A DNA stretch of 64,000 nt from Haberlea rhodopensis (GCA_907163345.1 CAJQUN010000014.1:3782001-3846000); one strand, 5' to 3'; counted from the stretch's first letter, positions 1-11,568 are shown. Made by a program: numbers and translations. Notes: generated by a model from the sequence alone, not told the origin.

Positions 1-415
1 TATGTCACGAAATACAAGTAAAGCATGTCTGACAGTGTGTCTGAAGCTAAAAAATTGAGTCCACCTAAATAATTTGGATATGATAATGTTAGTAAATTAA
101 ATTAAAAATAATAAACATAAATAACATGTATGATCATAACGTGCACCATATGGAGGGGCGTGGAGTATTTGCTCGTCATTGACTATAACTGGGCCTTGTT
201 GAACTCGAGTACCATGAGTTGTAGGATGGATACTCTTTATCCTCGTATATGCTCAAATCTGAATTTGTTTTTATTTAATTATAAAGTTAATATAACATAA
301 TTTGAGTTTATATATAATTTTATTCAAATTGACGAGGCTAATATATATTATTACCTGCAGAAGTTGCATTACACCACCAATATTCGTTCTTTTTTGCTTG
401 GAGGCATTGAATAAC
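1..415. other. AT-rich flank, no confident gene
   Basis: No complete gene is visible. On the minus strand, about 135-245 can be read as an open stretch with ordinary-looking codons. It may be a further exon of the element whose N-terminal part lies at 416-967, but the window edge cuts it off. Confidence 0.3.
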
Positions 416-967
416 TCACGATACAGGAATGCAAGTACTTGAATCATCATATACCCCTTCAGTTCTATACATGTTATGTCCTACATTACCAGAACTGCTA
501 GCATAGTTATTTTCAACTCTCATACTTGCAAGACCCCGTGTGACTGTCGGTATCTCCAGGTTATGATCAGTAAGCATTGACATATATGTGCCCAACTCTT
601 GAGTATATTGGATGTCAAGCACATTACTGTGGTGTATTTCTTCTGCCTCAATATACAAATTAAAACCAGCATTCCCAACTTCGGGATCAAAGAAAAAACA
701 AATATCATTGTCTTTTACGATTTCTAATAAATGCTCGACTCGTCGAGAAGTATTATTACATGTATGCATGGTCCAAACTTTAAGCGAATATTTTTCGTTA
801 TCGATATCTATCTGTTCATACAGTTTCGCTAACAACTCAGACATTGCAATATTTCGAGGCATTCGTATGTATCTTATTGAATGTCGATCGTAACTAACAG
901 TCATCCCATCGTGTGATATGCGAACACCGTAGTACAATAAAACATCAATTTGACGTTGAACCGACAT
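416..967 (-). pseudogene. Mutator-like transposase N-terminal fragment (probable)
   Basis: A 183-codon minus-strand frame starts MSVQRQIDVLLYYGVRI. It resembles the N-terminal region that precedes the DNA-binding and DDE domains in plant MuDR/MULE transposases: an initial short beta-rich segment, then a stretch with acidic residues (FFFDPEVGNAG). No zinc-binding MuDR domain, DDE catalytic region or SWIM finger follows before the window edge, so it is either a fragment or the first exon of an element running off the left side. The assignment rests on general resemblance, not on a catalytic motif. It could also be an unrelated transposon-associated frame. Confidence 0.45.
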
Positions 968-1149
968 ATTATCTACGAAAATATAACTTCAGCTCATTAA
1001 TGATAAATGCAAAATGACATAAATAACTATAATATAATTATATTTTATTTAGATATATTTAGAATTTTTTCTTTAAAATATTATATTTAAATAAAATTTT
1101 AAAGAAAATTTTCGAAATGAATTGAACTGGGCAATACAAGAAACACGAA

Positions 1150-1256
1150 CAATGTTCGCGTTCCTTCAAAAGAATGTTGAAGAAACGCGAGTCACCATCA
1201 CGTTTCTTCAATAAATAATGAAGAATCGCGAATCAGCTTCGCATTTCTTCATATAA
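1150..1256. repeat. Three imperfect hairpins with CGCG-TTCTTCA arms
   Basis: The arm CGCGTTCCTTCA pairs with TGAAGAAACGCG (one mismatch) around a short loop. The motif recurs twice more (ACGTTTCTTCA...TGAAGAATCGCG and CGCATTTCTTCA) within 100 bases. It looks like a short inverted-repeat cluster, possibly the subterminal part of the transposon fragment to its left. Confidence 0.5.
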
Positions 1257-1565
1257 TTTTTTACCAGCAAATTTTTTTAAATTTTTTTCAATACAATCAT
1301 AATATATTTTTTTTACTAGTGTTAGAATATACTGAATAAGTGAATCTCCAGAATATCCCCATCACATAATCAAGGAAAGCTAATCACATTTGTTTTCTCG
1401 ATGATTCTTTTTTAGCCATCATAGCAATAACTGAACCTTGATTATTCATGTAATCTATAACATCAAATCCATGTTTACTCTATGATAATTACTTGCAATG
1501 ATTTTTTCCCTCTTCCCTATTTTCATTGTCTTATTCAGTTGCATGTGCGAGCGTGGGGTGATTGT

Positions 1566-1611
1566 TGGTGTGTGTGTGTGTGTGTGGTGGGGGGTGGGGG
1601 GGGTGGGGGGT
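1566..1611. repeat. GT microsatellite followed by G-rich tract
   Basis: A run of GT dinucleotides passes into GGTGGGGGGTGGGGG-type sequence. It is a simple repeat; the G-tract is quadruplex-prone on the plus strand. Confidence 0.85.
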
Positions 1612-1879
1612 GGATCTTGAAGCTGAAACAGACACATGGGGGAAATCTATGAAAACAAATCTATGTGCCATTGCACATACTTATTCTTTATTCATGCATC
1701 AATCATTCGAATTAGAAGCTTAAAAACAACTTTCATACTGAACGAGACATCATAATAACTGAGACTTACTTAGAAGACAAATAAAGTATAGTAACTCACA
1801 AGAGCAAATCCTCAAGATCATCTGGTGCCACACTCACAATTGATTCACACACAATAGAGAGTTCATTGGATCCTCAAAT

Positions 1880-4800
1880 TCACCTTTGAGACCTAACATT
1901 TGCACCACTCACACCCTTGACTAGATCTTTACTGATCTCTGTAAAATGGCCCACCATTTCATAGAACTGTTTCAGGCCAGACAGCGGCAGTATGATAGAA
2001 GAGCGATCTGAACCTGTAACCTGCACTTTTACTTATATTTTTTAGGACATTCATAATCTTAAATTTAATATGGTGGAATTGGAACAATTTTTGCCACCCA
2101 CCTCAGATATCTTCAAGAAATGACCTCTGTTGTTGCTACCAAGATCAAAGAAAAACTTCTTTTGATCTACTCGTATCACTTTCGAGGCCTCCATGTTACC
2201 AACTTCATCAGCTGGTGGCATTTCAGAGGTGCGATCAGCGTCCAAGTCAGCCGCTGGGGAAGGTTGAGAACCATGGCCTGAAATAAAACCAGCCCCGACA
2301 TCATCTGAAAGCCCAACAAGCCGTTCTGGAGCTTCAGAGTTCTGCAAAAGCGTACAGACAACCAAAAAAGTATGACAACTTGCTTCTGAGCTTCCTCAAC
2401 AGTAACCAGGAGCCGGGAAACTAAACCAACACTTCAACTTTACCTGATTTGGAAGTATGAAAAGTTGTGACGCTTCATTAATTTCTGCCAAAATACTCCT
2501 AAATGCAGCCCACCCTTCATCTCGAGAACTTCCTGCAGGGACAATTATTGTGCTGCGGTTCCGGCTGACTGAAGCTTCAGATATCTGCATGCGCAAATCT
2601 ATCAGAGCTATATAAAACTGAGACAGACATATTTAAAAGAAAGATTACAACTAGAATAGATTGGTGTCAACAAATATTCTCTTATACTGATAGACGACCA
2701 ATTTTCTACTGTAGCAAGCTGAACTAGTTTTGTTTTTTTTTCCCTCATGCTTGCTTAGGTTCTTCACCCTTTAATGTTGATGATTCAAAACCCGTTTACT
2801 ATTTTCCTCACTAATGTCATATGGCCTTGTGACTGATAAGAATTACAACCTGTCACTGGCTCATGTCTTCTCTCTCCGATAATAAGCATTCATTTCACTT
2901 TTATTCCTTTTCTACAGGTGCTATCTTCATCATTACTGGCTTTAGCAGCAATTCTTGATGTTATCCTCTCCTCGCATCCTGAAAGGTCTGGTTCTGAAAA
3001 TGTATCTGGGGAATCAAAGCATGCCATGAAGGCCAGGACCAAGGCTGCTTCTTCAGCAGAAAAGTTGTTCTCTGCTCATAAATATTTTCTGGACTTTCTG
3101 AAGTCTCCAACCCCAGCTATAAGGTCAGCTGCATATACGATGATTAGAAGCTGTATAAAAAACATTCCTCATGCTATCAGTGAAGGAGATATGAAAGCAA
3201 TAGCTGCAACAATACTTGGTTCTTTCCAATATTTCCTTTGTGAAGAGAGAGAGTGAGAGAGTTTAGAGAGAGAGAGCTATTTTGAATTTTCTCCCGCCGG
3301 TTTTTCCGCCCCTCCCACCTTGCCGTCCGCCGGTCTCAGGCTCCGCCACCTTCGCCGCCCGACGCGCCTCCTACCAGGCCGTCCCTCAGCTTTTTTCTTC
3401 TTTTTCCCCTCTCTCCTTTCCCTGCTTTGCTCGTGTGTCCGCCTGCGTGCCCTCCCGCTTCCCCCCCTTACTGCCTTCGTCCGCCTCCTCTCCCTTCGTC
3501 GGCCGGCGATTTACCGGTCGGCGAATATTTCCGGCAGCCCACCCCCCTTTTCTCCTCTCCTTCTCCTCTTCCTTCTCCCTTCGCCTCAGCCCTCCCCTGT
3601 TTCGTGGGTCTCCTTTAGCATGCAGTCAGCCCATCTCTTCCGGCCGGCGCGGCAGTATCATCAGCAGGGGCGTGCCCTTCCACCCCATGTCCCTGCGCTA
3701 CACCCTGCAGCTTCCGGGGTGCGGCTCACACGGCCGGGCGTCCCCCGCCCATTGTCCCGTCCAGCCTTCAGTCATGCTGCGTTGGCTTCTGCCTCCTTTG
3801 GGACGCGTCTTGACCGGCCAGGTGCTGAGTTTCTCCGACCAACACAAATTTCGGGTCCTTTTCTTCCTGTTTCCGGTCTTCCGGCCGTTCAGCCGGCTCA
3901 GCGTGTCAATCATAACCCTCACTATCATTCTAGACCGTTAGAGAGACAGCACGGAGTTCAAAGGCCTCACCGACCAACCAACAGGGCTGGGCCGAATCAA
4001 TCAAGGCTTAACCAGAAGTTGAATGAATTCTTTCCGGAGGACTCGGTACCATATTTCTTCACCAATTTCCCAGAGGGGTGGCTACCAGAGAATATGATTC
4101 GCACTTTCCAAAAGGTGGGTGATGTCAGCGATTTGTATGTGCCCAATAGGAGAGACCGCAAAGGGAATCGATTTGGGTTTGTTAGGTTTAAGGCCTCTTC
4201 GGTTGTTGAGGATATCGAGTCTACGCTGAACCAGATTTGGTTGGGGTCTTACAAACTCAGAGCTAACAAACCTCGGTTTCACAGGAACGAGGCGCAAGCA
4301 GGCAAGATTAAAAGTGGTGTGGTATTGGACCGCAAGCTATTGAGTGCTCGAACTGGAAAATCGTATGCTGAGGTTGCAAAGGACACCACAGACCGCCCCA
4401 AGGTTGAAGAACATAAGGTTCAGTTTCAAGCAGAGTCGGGTCTCACGTTCCGATCTAGACCAGAGGAAAAGGCTTGGATTGAGGGATGTCTGGTGGGTAG
4501 ATTGCTTGATAAGGTACATAGGCTTCAGGTTGAAGACGAATTCAGGGCGAATGGTCTGCCGGATACCAAAATAATACCCTTCGTAGACTCTCAGGTAATC
4601 ATTTTCAATGAAAGGAAGGATAAACTGGCGCAGGTACTGAAAGAGGAGAAACAATGGTTACACTTATGGTTTCAGGATATTTACACGTGGAGTGATAGGG
4701 CAATCTCACCAACTCGAGAAACCTGGGTCAGATGTTCGGGCATCCCCGCTGAAGCTTGGTGCCCGAGATTCTTTGAGTTGCTTTCAGTTTCGCTGGGTAG

Positions 4801-7800
4801 GTTGATTGATATTGACAAGGAAACACTGAACAAGGAAAGTCTGGAGTTTGCACGACTAATGATAGACACCCCACGTCAGGAATTTATTAACAGAACGATC
4901 AGAGTTAACATTGACGGTTCGGTGTCTGTCATTAGAGTACTGGAGGATATTTACCCTAAGGAAAAGGTGGAGCACGACTCACCTGACAAAAGGAACTCAG
5001 GCGGGCTGCAATTTGATTTTGGAAACACAGAATCTTCTGCTTCAGAAACGGATTACTTTGACGAGGTGATCCCTCAGTCGCCTTTGGATGGGGATTTGGT
5101 GGTGGAGATCCAATCCAATCTATACAAAAGTGGCAGCAAGGGACTACGGGAGGAACCGTCTGGAAAAGATACCGAGCACTTCAGGTGCGTAAGATGTGAG
5201 GAGGATTGCTCGACGAAGCCAAGGAAACAGAAAGGATCCATGCAGTTAGTTTCCGGACAAGGCGTGGAGGAAGGTTTGACAAGGAAAGGACAAATAGACA
5301 CCGAGCACCTCAGGTGCGTAAGAGCTGAGGAGGATTGCTCGTCGACGCCAAGGAAACAGCAAGGATCCGTGCAATTGGGCTCCGAACAAGGCGTGGGGGC
5401 AGGTTTGTCAGGGGAAGGACAAGAGCAACCTTGCGATAGCATACACTCAGCGATGCTCATGGCGGGCGGAAACGGATTATCCGAGTCGGGACAAAATCTT
5501 TCGAAACAATCGCCTATCGCAATGGATTCATCCCCCGAGCCTCTATTTCAATATTCTCGGAGGAATGGGAAGGGCATTCAGAGGTATAAACGGCAGATTC
5601 GGAAACGAAAACTGAAGGCCAAGAAAAAGGCGGACCAGGGGACTTGGAAATGCTTCATTAAGGACTTGTGCGGGGAACAAGATGCACTACCCACGAGGGA
5701 AGATAGGACCAATGGGGTGGGGTCCGCACTGGAGTTGAAGTTAGCAAAGGAAAAGCAAGTCAGGTCTTCGCCTTCTGCCTCAGCCGAACGGAATGCTACT
5801 CAGTTAGCAAGGCCATCGCAGGTAACGCGAGGTGAGGATATAATGCGGGAAGCACAGGAAATTTGGAATTTGGGCAAGACTTTGGGGCTCGAGGCGGTGG
5901 GAAATGAACACGAAATCGTCGGAAAGTTAGTGGATATGGAAAATCGAGACAGAGAGGCACTTCGTGAAAAACTGTATGAAGTGACTGAGCCGGGAGTTTC
6001 GAACAGGTTTTTATGATCATTGCAACATATAATATCAGAGGGTTGGGGGGGAGGGTTAAGATAAGGGAGTTACGAGAATTTGTCGCACGAGAGAAGATTG
6101 AATTCCTGTGCATTCAAGAGACGAAGATGGAGGTCGTCACCAGGAAACTTTGTCAATCGTTATGGGGGGACGGAGACTTTGATTGGGTTTTCAAGGGCGC
6201 AATGGGAGCTGCCGGGGGACTACTGTGTATTTGGAAGAAAGGGTGCTTTTCGTTGGATAGTTGTTGGGGAGAGGATGGTTTATTGGGAGTGGAAGGATAT
6301 TGGGGAGTTGAACAAGTCAAATGCCATGTAGTCAATGTCTACTCCCCGTGTGATCCGAGTTCCAAAAAAGAGCTAAGGAAGATTTTGGAAACAAAGATAC
6401 AAGCCTTTCCTGAAGACCGTTGGTGCATCTGTGGGGATTTTAATGCGATAAGACATCAATCTGAGCGGCGGGGACGAAATATGACTGGCATCGATAGAGA
6501 TTGCAGGGATTTTGATGAATTCATTAGTGGTTTGGGCTTCGTGGACTTACCGCTGATAGGTAGAAAGTTCACGTGGTACAGAGCGGATGGTTCTTGTGTT
6601 AGCAGACTTGACAGATTCCTCCTATCAGATAAGTGGGTTGAAGAATGGCCTAACCAAATCCAGCGGGGCATCACCAGGAGCGTGTCAGATCATTGTGCCA
6701 TCGTGTTGAAGTCATTCGTTGAGGACTGGGGACCCAAACCTTTCAGGGTAATCGACTCCTGGCTGCAACATCCGGATTTCAAGGTTTTTGTCGAAAGAAG
6801 TTGGAGTGAGTTCCGAGTTCAGGGCTGGGGGGGTTTTGTTCTGAAAGAAAAGCTGAAATTGTTAAAGGATAAGCTAAGAGGCTGGAATAAGGAGGTGTTC
6901 GGATACATGGATGTCAGAATTGAAGAGTCTCGAGTAAAGATTCGGGAATGGGATGCAATAGCGGATCGACGAGCTCTGCTCACTGATGAGGTGGCTTTAA
7001 GAAGGAATGATATGGTCAATCTTCTAGGACAAATCAAGAACAAGGACTCTCTACTCTTTCAGAAGTCTAGAATCCGGTGGCTTCGAAACGGAGATGTCAA
7101 CTCTAGATTCTTCCATAAATTCGTGAACAGAAGAAGGAAGAAGAACGAAATCGTGGGAGTACAGATTGATGGACAATGGGTGGATACTGTGTCAGGAGTC
7201 AAGAGTGGAGTACAGGGCTACTTTGCGCGACGGTTCCAGCAGGACGAATGGATCAGACCTAGACTTTCCGGAATTGGCTTCGCTCAGTTAAGTGATCTGG
7301 AAAATGGGATTCTTACTTCTGAATTCGGAGAGGAAGAGGTAAAAGGGGCGGTCTGGGGGTGTGAGAGTTCCAAAAGTCCTGGTCCTGACGGTTTCAACTT
7401 CCGGTTCATCAAAGAGTTCTGGAATGTTGTCAAGGACGATCTCTTGAGGTTCGCTTCTGAATTCCATAGGAATGGTAAGATTGTCAAGGGGGGCAACCCG
7501 TCTTTTATCGTCTTGGTGCCTAAATCGGAAAACCCGGTCAACATTGGGGAGTATCGTCCGATATCCTTAATTGGCTGCGTTTATAAAGTTTTGGCAAAGC
7601 TTTTGGCTAATCGACTTAGCAAGGTATTGGATAGGGTGATCTCCGCCACACAGACGGCTTTTGTGGGGAACAGGCATATACTGGATGGGGTTATTATCAT
7701 CAATGAGTTGCTAGATGAGTGGAAGCGGACCAAAGGGTCAGGTATAATCTTCAAGGTGGACTTTGAGAAAGCCTACGACTCGGTTCGTTGGGGTTTCCTT

Positions 7801-10800
7801 GACGAGATCATGCGATTAATGAATTTTTCGGCAAAATGGAGGACCTGGATTATGGAATGTGTTACCAGTGCGAAAGCGTCCGTCCTTATTAATGGGAGCC
7901 CATCTTTGGAATTTGACATGAAGCGGGGTCTGAGGCAAGGGGACCCACTTTCGCCTTTTCTGTTTATCTTGGTGGCCGAGGCGCTGTCCAAGTTGGCAGA
8001 AAAGGCAGTGGAGACTAATGTCTGGGAGGAGTGCAAAGTGGGTAGAGACAACATACCGATCTCACATCTTCAGTACGCTGACGATACGGTTCTGGTAGGA
8101 TCAGCAACGATGGGAAATGTACGAACATTCAAAGGGGTGCTGCGCATATTTGAATTGATATCTGGTTTGAAGATCAATTTCATTAAAAGCAGTTTAATCG
8201 GCATTAATGTAGATGCGGTACAATTATCGGCTATGGCGGGTGTGCTGAACTGTAATGTGGGGAAAGTGCCTTTTAAGTATCTGGGTATCCCGATGGGATT
8301 AAATCCGAGGAGATGTGCGTCTTGGGAACCGATCTTGGAGAAAATTCGGAAACGACTGGCGGCCTGGGATGATAAATGCCTGTCCTTTGGGGGACGGATG
8401 GTTCTACTGAATGCCGTGCTGTCTTCGTTACCGGTCTATTTCTTTTCTCTGTTTCGCGCACCAAAAGCGATCCTCTCCAAATTTCGTTCTATTCAATCAG
8501 CCTTCTTGTGGGGGGGGTGGGGAGAGCTGTAGGAAGGTGGCATGGGTAAAATGGGAGGTGGTGTGCAAGGCTAAGTCAATTGGGGGTCTCGGGGTTCGTA
8601 ACTTGGATTTTTTTAATAAAGCGTTATTAGGAAAATGGGGTTGGGACATTATCAAGGGGGGGAATTCTTTGTGGTTACAGGTATTGTCTTCTAAATATGG
8701 TAATCTTCACTGCCGGGACATTGTGTCGGGGAGAGGGGGGGTGAGGGGGATGCAGTCGGTGTGGTGGAGAGATCTTTTAAAGACAACTTTTTTGGATCAT
8801 TCGGGGTGGTTTCTGGGAGGGGTGTTTCGTAGGTTGGGAATGGTCTAGGAACTAAATTCTGGTCGGATATATGGGTGGGGGATTTAAGCTTGGAATGTAA
8901 GTTCCCAAGACTTGCATCTATAGCGCGGGATAGAGACATTTTAGTAGGGCATATGGGGGGGTGGGTGGATGGTATATGGACATGGCGCTGGGACTGGAGG
9001 CGGGAACTATTCGACTGGGAGTTAGATGTTTTTGCTTTGTTAATCCTTTTTCTTAACAGGTCAAGTTTGGTCCAAGACAGGGACGACACTTGGGAATGGC
9101 GACTTGAAGATAATAATTGCTACTCGGTTCGCTCGGCTTATGGTATTTTTGCAGAGGTTGAAGCTCTTGACGACGATTCAGTTTCTATTAATGAGGATAT
9201 CTGGAAGAACATGGCTCCGAAGAAGGTGGTAGCGTTTGCTTGGAGGGTATTTAAAGACAGAATTCCGACAAAGGTGAACCTAAGGAAACGTAATGTTATC
9301 CAAGGACAGATGCCTGATCTGTGCGTCCTATGTCATCAAATGGAAGAGACTACAGATCATCTTTTGTTCAGATGCTCGGATTCTTACGCGTTATGGATGC
9401 AGTGCTACAGGTGGTTGGGAGTCAATATTGTGCTTCCTAACAATCCGAAATCTCACTGGCTGCAGCACAAAGGACTTTGGGAGCGAAGTAAAGGAAGAAA
9501 GGGTTGGTTGACTATATGGTTGACGGTCATATGGACCATATGGTTGGGCAGAAATAATGTAATTTTCATGGGCAGCAGCGAGAAGGAGGAAGATCTTTTT
9601 AATCTAGTCATTTTCAGATCTTGGTTTTGGATTAAGAATTGTAGTGGTCATAGTTTCGCTTATGCTTTGTCGGACTGGGTCTCTGAACCTAGGATTTGTC
9701 TTTTAGCTTCTTGACCTTTCTTTTCTTTACTTTCTTGCTTTGCTAGACTTTTGTAATAGTTCGTAGTACCTCTGGTACTCTTTTATATAATTTGCTTTTT
9801 CCGATCAAAAAAAAAAATTTTCTACTGTAGCAATATTTTATTGGAATATTCTTATCTACACCCTCGAAAATCTTCTTCTGCTAAAGAAATTTGTTTCTTA
9901 ATCCACATGTAATAAAAAGGTTGAGTAATTATCAGAAAAATAAGCCAAGATAACTCGCAGCTCGAAATTTAACTGACAAACTATTTTCAGCTATTGATAA
10001 TCTCTATTTTTTCTGATCTATAATGATAATCTACATTCTAGTTTAATGGGGAATAATATACTTCCCAAAAAAAATTATATATGTTCCAATTAAGAAACAT
10101 ACTTTTTCCAATAGCTTTCGCATGTTGAGTTATAGCATACGTCTGCTTTAAGCTTGAACAAATGCTATGAGATACAAAACTCGAGTGCAATAATTCTGAT
10201 GAGATCCAATCACTCTACATCCAATCACCCTACCTGTGTGCTAAACTCATTAAGTTGCCCCACAAATTTCTTCACTATTTGTCTACCCAACTATAACAAC
10301 ATTCACCATCCACACTGACAGTGCTTTATGCTGAAAATTAACAAAAAAAAGTGGCCGATCTTCCACAAAAGAGTGGATCTACGTACTGCCTCTTGTGACT
10401 AACAAGTCAACATTACATTAAATCAACACTACACACTATAAAAGACTTTTCAACCTGGATCCGCATCTTCAATAAATTACCAAACAATTCAAATCTCACA
10501 AGAGTGTTTCTTGGATAACGATAGATGGCAAAAGAATCACGTAAATGGAGGAAATACTGCATTCAAAGAGAGGTAAAGATTTGCAAGGAACAGAAACAAG
10601 CTGCTCTTTATGCATTCCTTTTATGATGAGAACGCCATTAACTAAGCAGTACTCACTAATTTGATTTTATCATTAGCCTCTCATAAGAACTATAAGGATG
10701 GTTCAATTTTCTTTGTCGCGCTTCAAACCGGATTCAATAAATTATGAAAAATTTCACAATTTCAGTAGTTTGTTTCAGACTGTCCTGTTACTTTGAGCTT

Positions 10801-11568
10801 TCTTTCAGTCAATTCAGCAAGCTGATTTTTTTTGTCCTAATATATTGCAGTCTGAGGACCTTTTTCCTTTCAGTTACAAGCCGAAACAAGTACAGATTTC
10901 TGTCCATATCTTTGAAAGTACCAGGTAATAGAAGTCAAGTTTTAATTTTGACGTTCAAACTAAGTTGAATGAAATCATTGTTTTCACAAGCTATCATGCA
11001 AAGAAGTTTTAGAACCCTCCAATAATTAGGCAACAAACAGTGTCGGCTCCAAAAAAATTAAAAAAATTCAGTTGTAAAGCAACAGTCACTGTGCGATGCA
11101 TACATATGGAAAGAGTATATAATGAGTATAAGAAAAACCAAAAGAAGAATACTAAAGTACTAACCTTGAGAAAGCGACCCCTTCTGTTCTCGCCAACATC
11201 AAAATAAAATACCTGCAATGACCAAAATACTAATTACTGTTAACATATAATATTAAGGAAGGTGCGCCTGATGCTAGCGTGGTTATGGAAGGTGCCTTAG
11301 TGTCGAGCTGTAGTTCTTTGCTAAAGACTTGTGGATCATCAGAATCGACATAGTAATTGAAGAGGTCGAGGAACCATGAGACGCCATCATAAGGTAGTAT
11401 GATGGTGGACCTGGCCGCTGATGTCTTCTCTGAGATCTTAAGATATCGTCCTCTCGGATTCTCCTTGAGGTCAAAGTAGAACAACTTGTGCTCCACCTGC
11501 AGTGTTTTGCTCATCAACTCCACATCATTCCCTCCCCCTCCACCACTGCCACCTGAATTTCCCTCCAT
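1880..11568 (-). CDS. PURA1: Pur-alpha-type single-stranded nucleic-acid-binding protein, 5 exons
   Basis: Exons on the minus strand are 11296-11568, 11165-11212, 2444-2584, 2102-2341 and 1880-2020, all phase 0, giving 280 aa (the Arabidopsis homologue is close to 300). Three PUR repeats are visible by their cores: KLFYFDLKENPRGRYLKISE, VFYFDVGENRRGRFLK and KFFFDLGSNNRGHFLKISE. The N-terminus is Gly-rich. The family binds purine-rich single-stranded DNA and RNA and acts in transcription or RNA handling in the nucleus. Intron 2 (2585-11164) is about 8.6 kb because it contains the LINE at 2718-9816. Intron 1 appears to use a GC donor (AAG|gcacct). The only in-frame alternative is a GT donor 51 bases further on, which would add 17 residues absent from homologues. 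The C-terminus ends GANVRSQR. Confidence 0.93.
2918..3229 (+). pseudogene. LTN1: Captured exon of listerin E3 ubiquitin ligase (LTN1)
   Basis: The frame reads SSSLLALAAILDVILSSH... then ESKHAMKARTKAASSAEKLF and IRSAAYTMIRSCIKNIPHAI, ending at GSFQ. This matches the N-terminal HEAT-like region of plant listerin, the ribosome-associated quality-control ligase. The exon is preceded by a normal pyrimidine-rich intron end (TTTTCTACAG at 2908-2917) and further intronic DNA back to 2718. No other listerin exon is present. It lies between the LINE target duplications, upstream of the LINE leader, so it travelled with the LINE. It has no start codon or remaining domains and is not a functional gene here. 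Confidence 0.85.
3320..6016 (+). CDS. LINE ORF1, RRM-containing nucleic-acid-binding protein
   Basis: The open frame has 898 codons. The first part is Pro/Ser-rich and low in complexity, so the true start may be a later Met such as the one near 3620 (MQSAHLFRP). An RRM-like fold covers roughly residues 235-320: VPYFFTNFPEGW, later GNRFGFVRF (the RNP1-like segment). The C-terminal half is charged and contains a tandem duplication of about 40 residues (5161-5420), each copy with the core RCVR.EEDCS..PRKQ.GS. The protein would bind element RNA in the LINE ribonucleoprotein. Its TGA overlaps the ORF2 start as ATGA at 6013-6016, which suggests termination-reinitiation coupling. Confidence 0.85.
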   Translation: MPSAGLRLRHLRRPTRLLPGRPSAFFFFFPSLLSLLCSCVRLRALPLPPLTAFVRLLSLRRPAIYRSANISGSPPPFSPLLLLFLLPSPQPSPVSWVSFSMQSAHLFRPARQYHQQGRALPPHVPALHPAASGVRLTRPGVPRPLSRPAFSHAALASASFGTRLDRPGAEFLRPTQISGPFLPVSGLPAVQPAQRVNHNPHYHSRPLERQHGVQRPHRPTNRAGPNQSRLNQKLNEFFPEDSVPYFFTNFPEGWLPENMIRTFQKVGDVSDLYVPNRRDRKGNRFGFVRFKASSVVEDIESTLNQIWLGSYKLRANKPRFHRNEAQAGKIKSGVVLDRKLLSARTGKSYAEVAKDTTDRPKVEEHKVQFQAESGLTFRSRPEEKAWIEGCLVGRLLDKVHRLQVEDEFRANGLPDTKIIPFVDSQVIIFNERKDKLAQVLKEEKQWLHLWFQDIYTWSDRAISPTRETWVRCSGIPAEAWCPRFFELLSVSLGRLIDIDKETLNKESLEFARLMIDTPRQEFINRTIRVNIDGSVSVIRVLEDIYPKEKVEHDSPDKRNSGGLQFDFGNTESSASETDYFDEVIPQSPLDGDLVVEIQSNLYKSGSKGLREEPSGKDTEHFRCVRCEEDCSTKPRKQKGSMQLVSGQGVEEGLTRKGQIDTEHLRCVRAEEDCSSTPRKQQGSVQLGSEQGVGAGLSGEGQEQPCDSIHSAMLMAGGNGLSESGQNLSKQSPIAMDSSPEPLFQYSRRNGKGIQRYKRQIRKRKLKAKKKADQGTWKCFIKDLCGEQDALPTREDRTNGVGSALELKLAKEKQVRSSPSASAERNATQLARPSQVTRGEDIMREAQEIWNLGKTLGLEAVGNEHEIVGKLVDMENRDREALREKLYEVTEPGVSNRFL
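6013..9714 (+). pseudogene. LINE ORF2: endonuclease, reverse transcriptase, zf-RVT (frameshifted)
   Basis: The N-terminal apurinic-type endonuclease begins IIATYNIRGLGG, with QETK, GDFNAI and SDH motifs. The reverse transcriptase shows GPDGFNF, FKVDFEKAYDS, GLRQGDPLSPFLF and the catalytic QYADD. The C-terminal zf-RVT region follows (CVLCHQMEETTDHLLFRC). The frame breaks first in a G-run near 8508-8520, where the zero frame stops at 8532 and the continuation SCRKVAWVKWE lies one frame over. It breaks again near 8835-8848, where a TAG is met; the continuation is GLGTKFWSDIWVG. The last frame ends at 9714 with RICLLAS. As it stands the copy cannot make full-length ORF2. Confidence 0.9.
9834..11164. 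other. Remainder of Pur-alpha intron 2
   Basis: AT-rich intronic sequence to the right of the LINE. I see no second gene, element end or structured RNA in it. Confidence 0.7.

Larger units (their letters stand above)
2718..9816 (+). mobile_element. L1-type LINE with 18-bp target duplication and 5'-transduced listerin sequence
   Basis: AATTTTCTACTGTAGCAA occurs at 2700-2717 and again at 9816-9833, directly after an A-run (9807-9817). Those are the two copies of the target site. Everything between them is one insertion, about 7.1 kb, on the plus strand and antisense to the host Pur-alpha gene, in its intron 2. Order inside: an intron tail plus one exon of listerin (2718-3229), a GA-rich leader (about 3245-3275), ORF1 (3320-6016), ORF2 (6013-9714 with breaks), a short 3' untranslated region and poly(A). 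The perfect target duplication suggests a fairly recent insertion, although ORF2 is now frameshifted. Confidence 0.93.
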
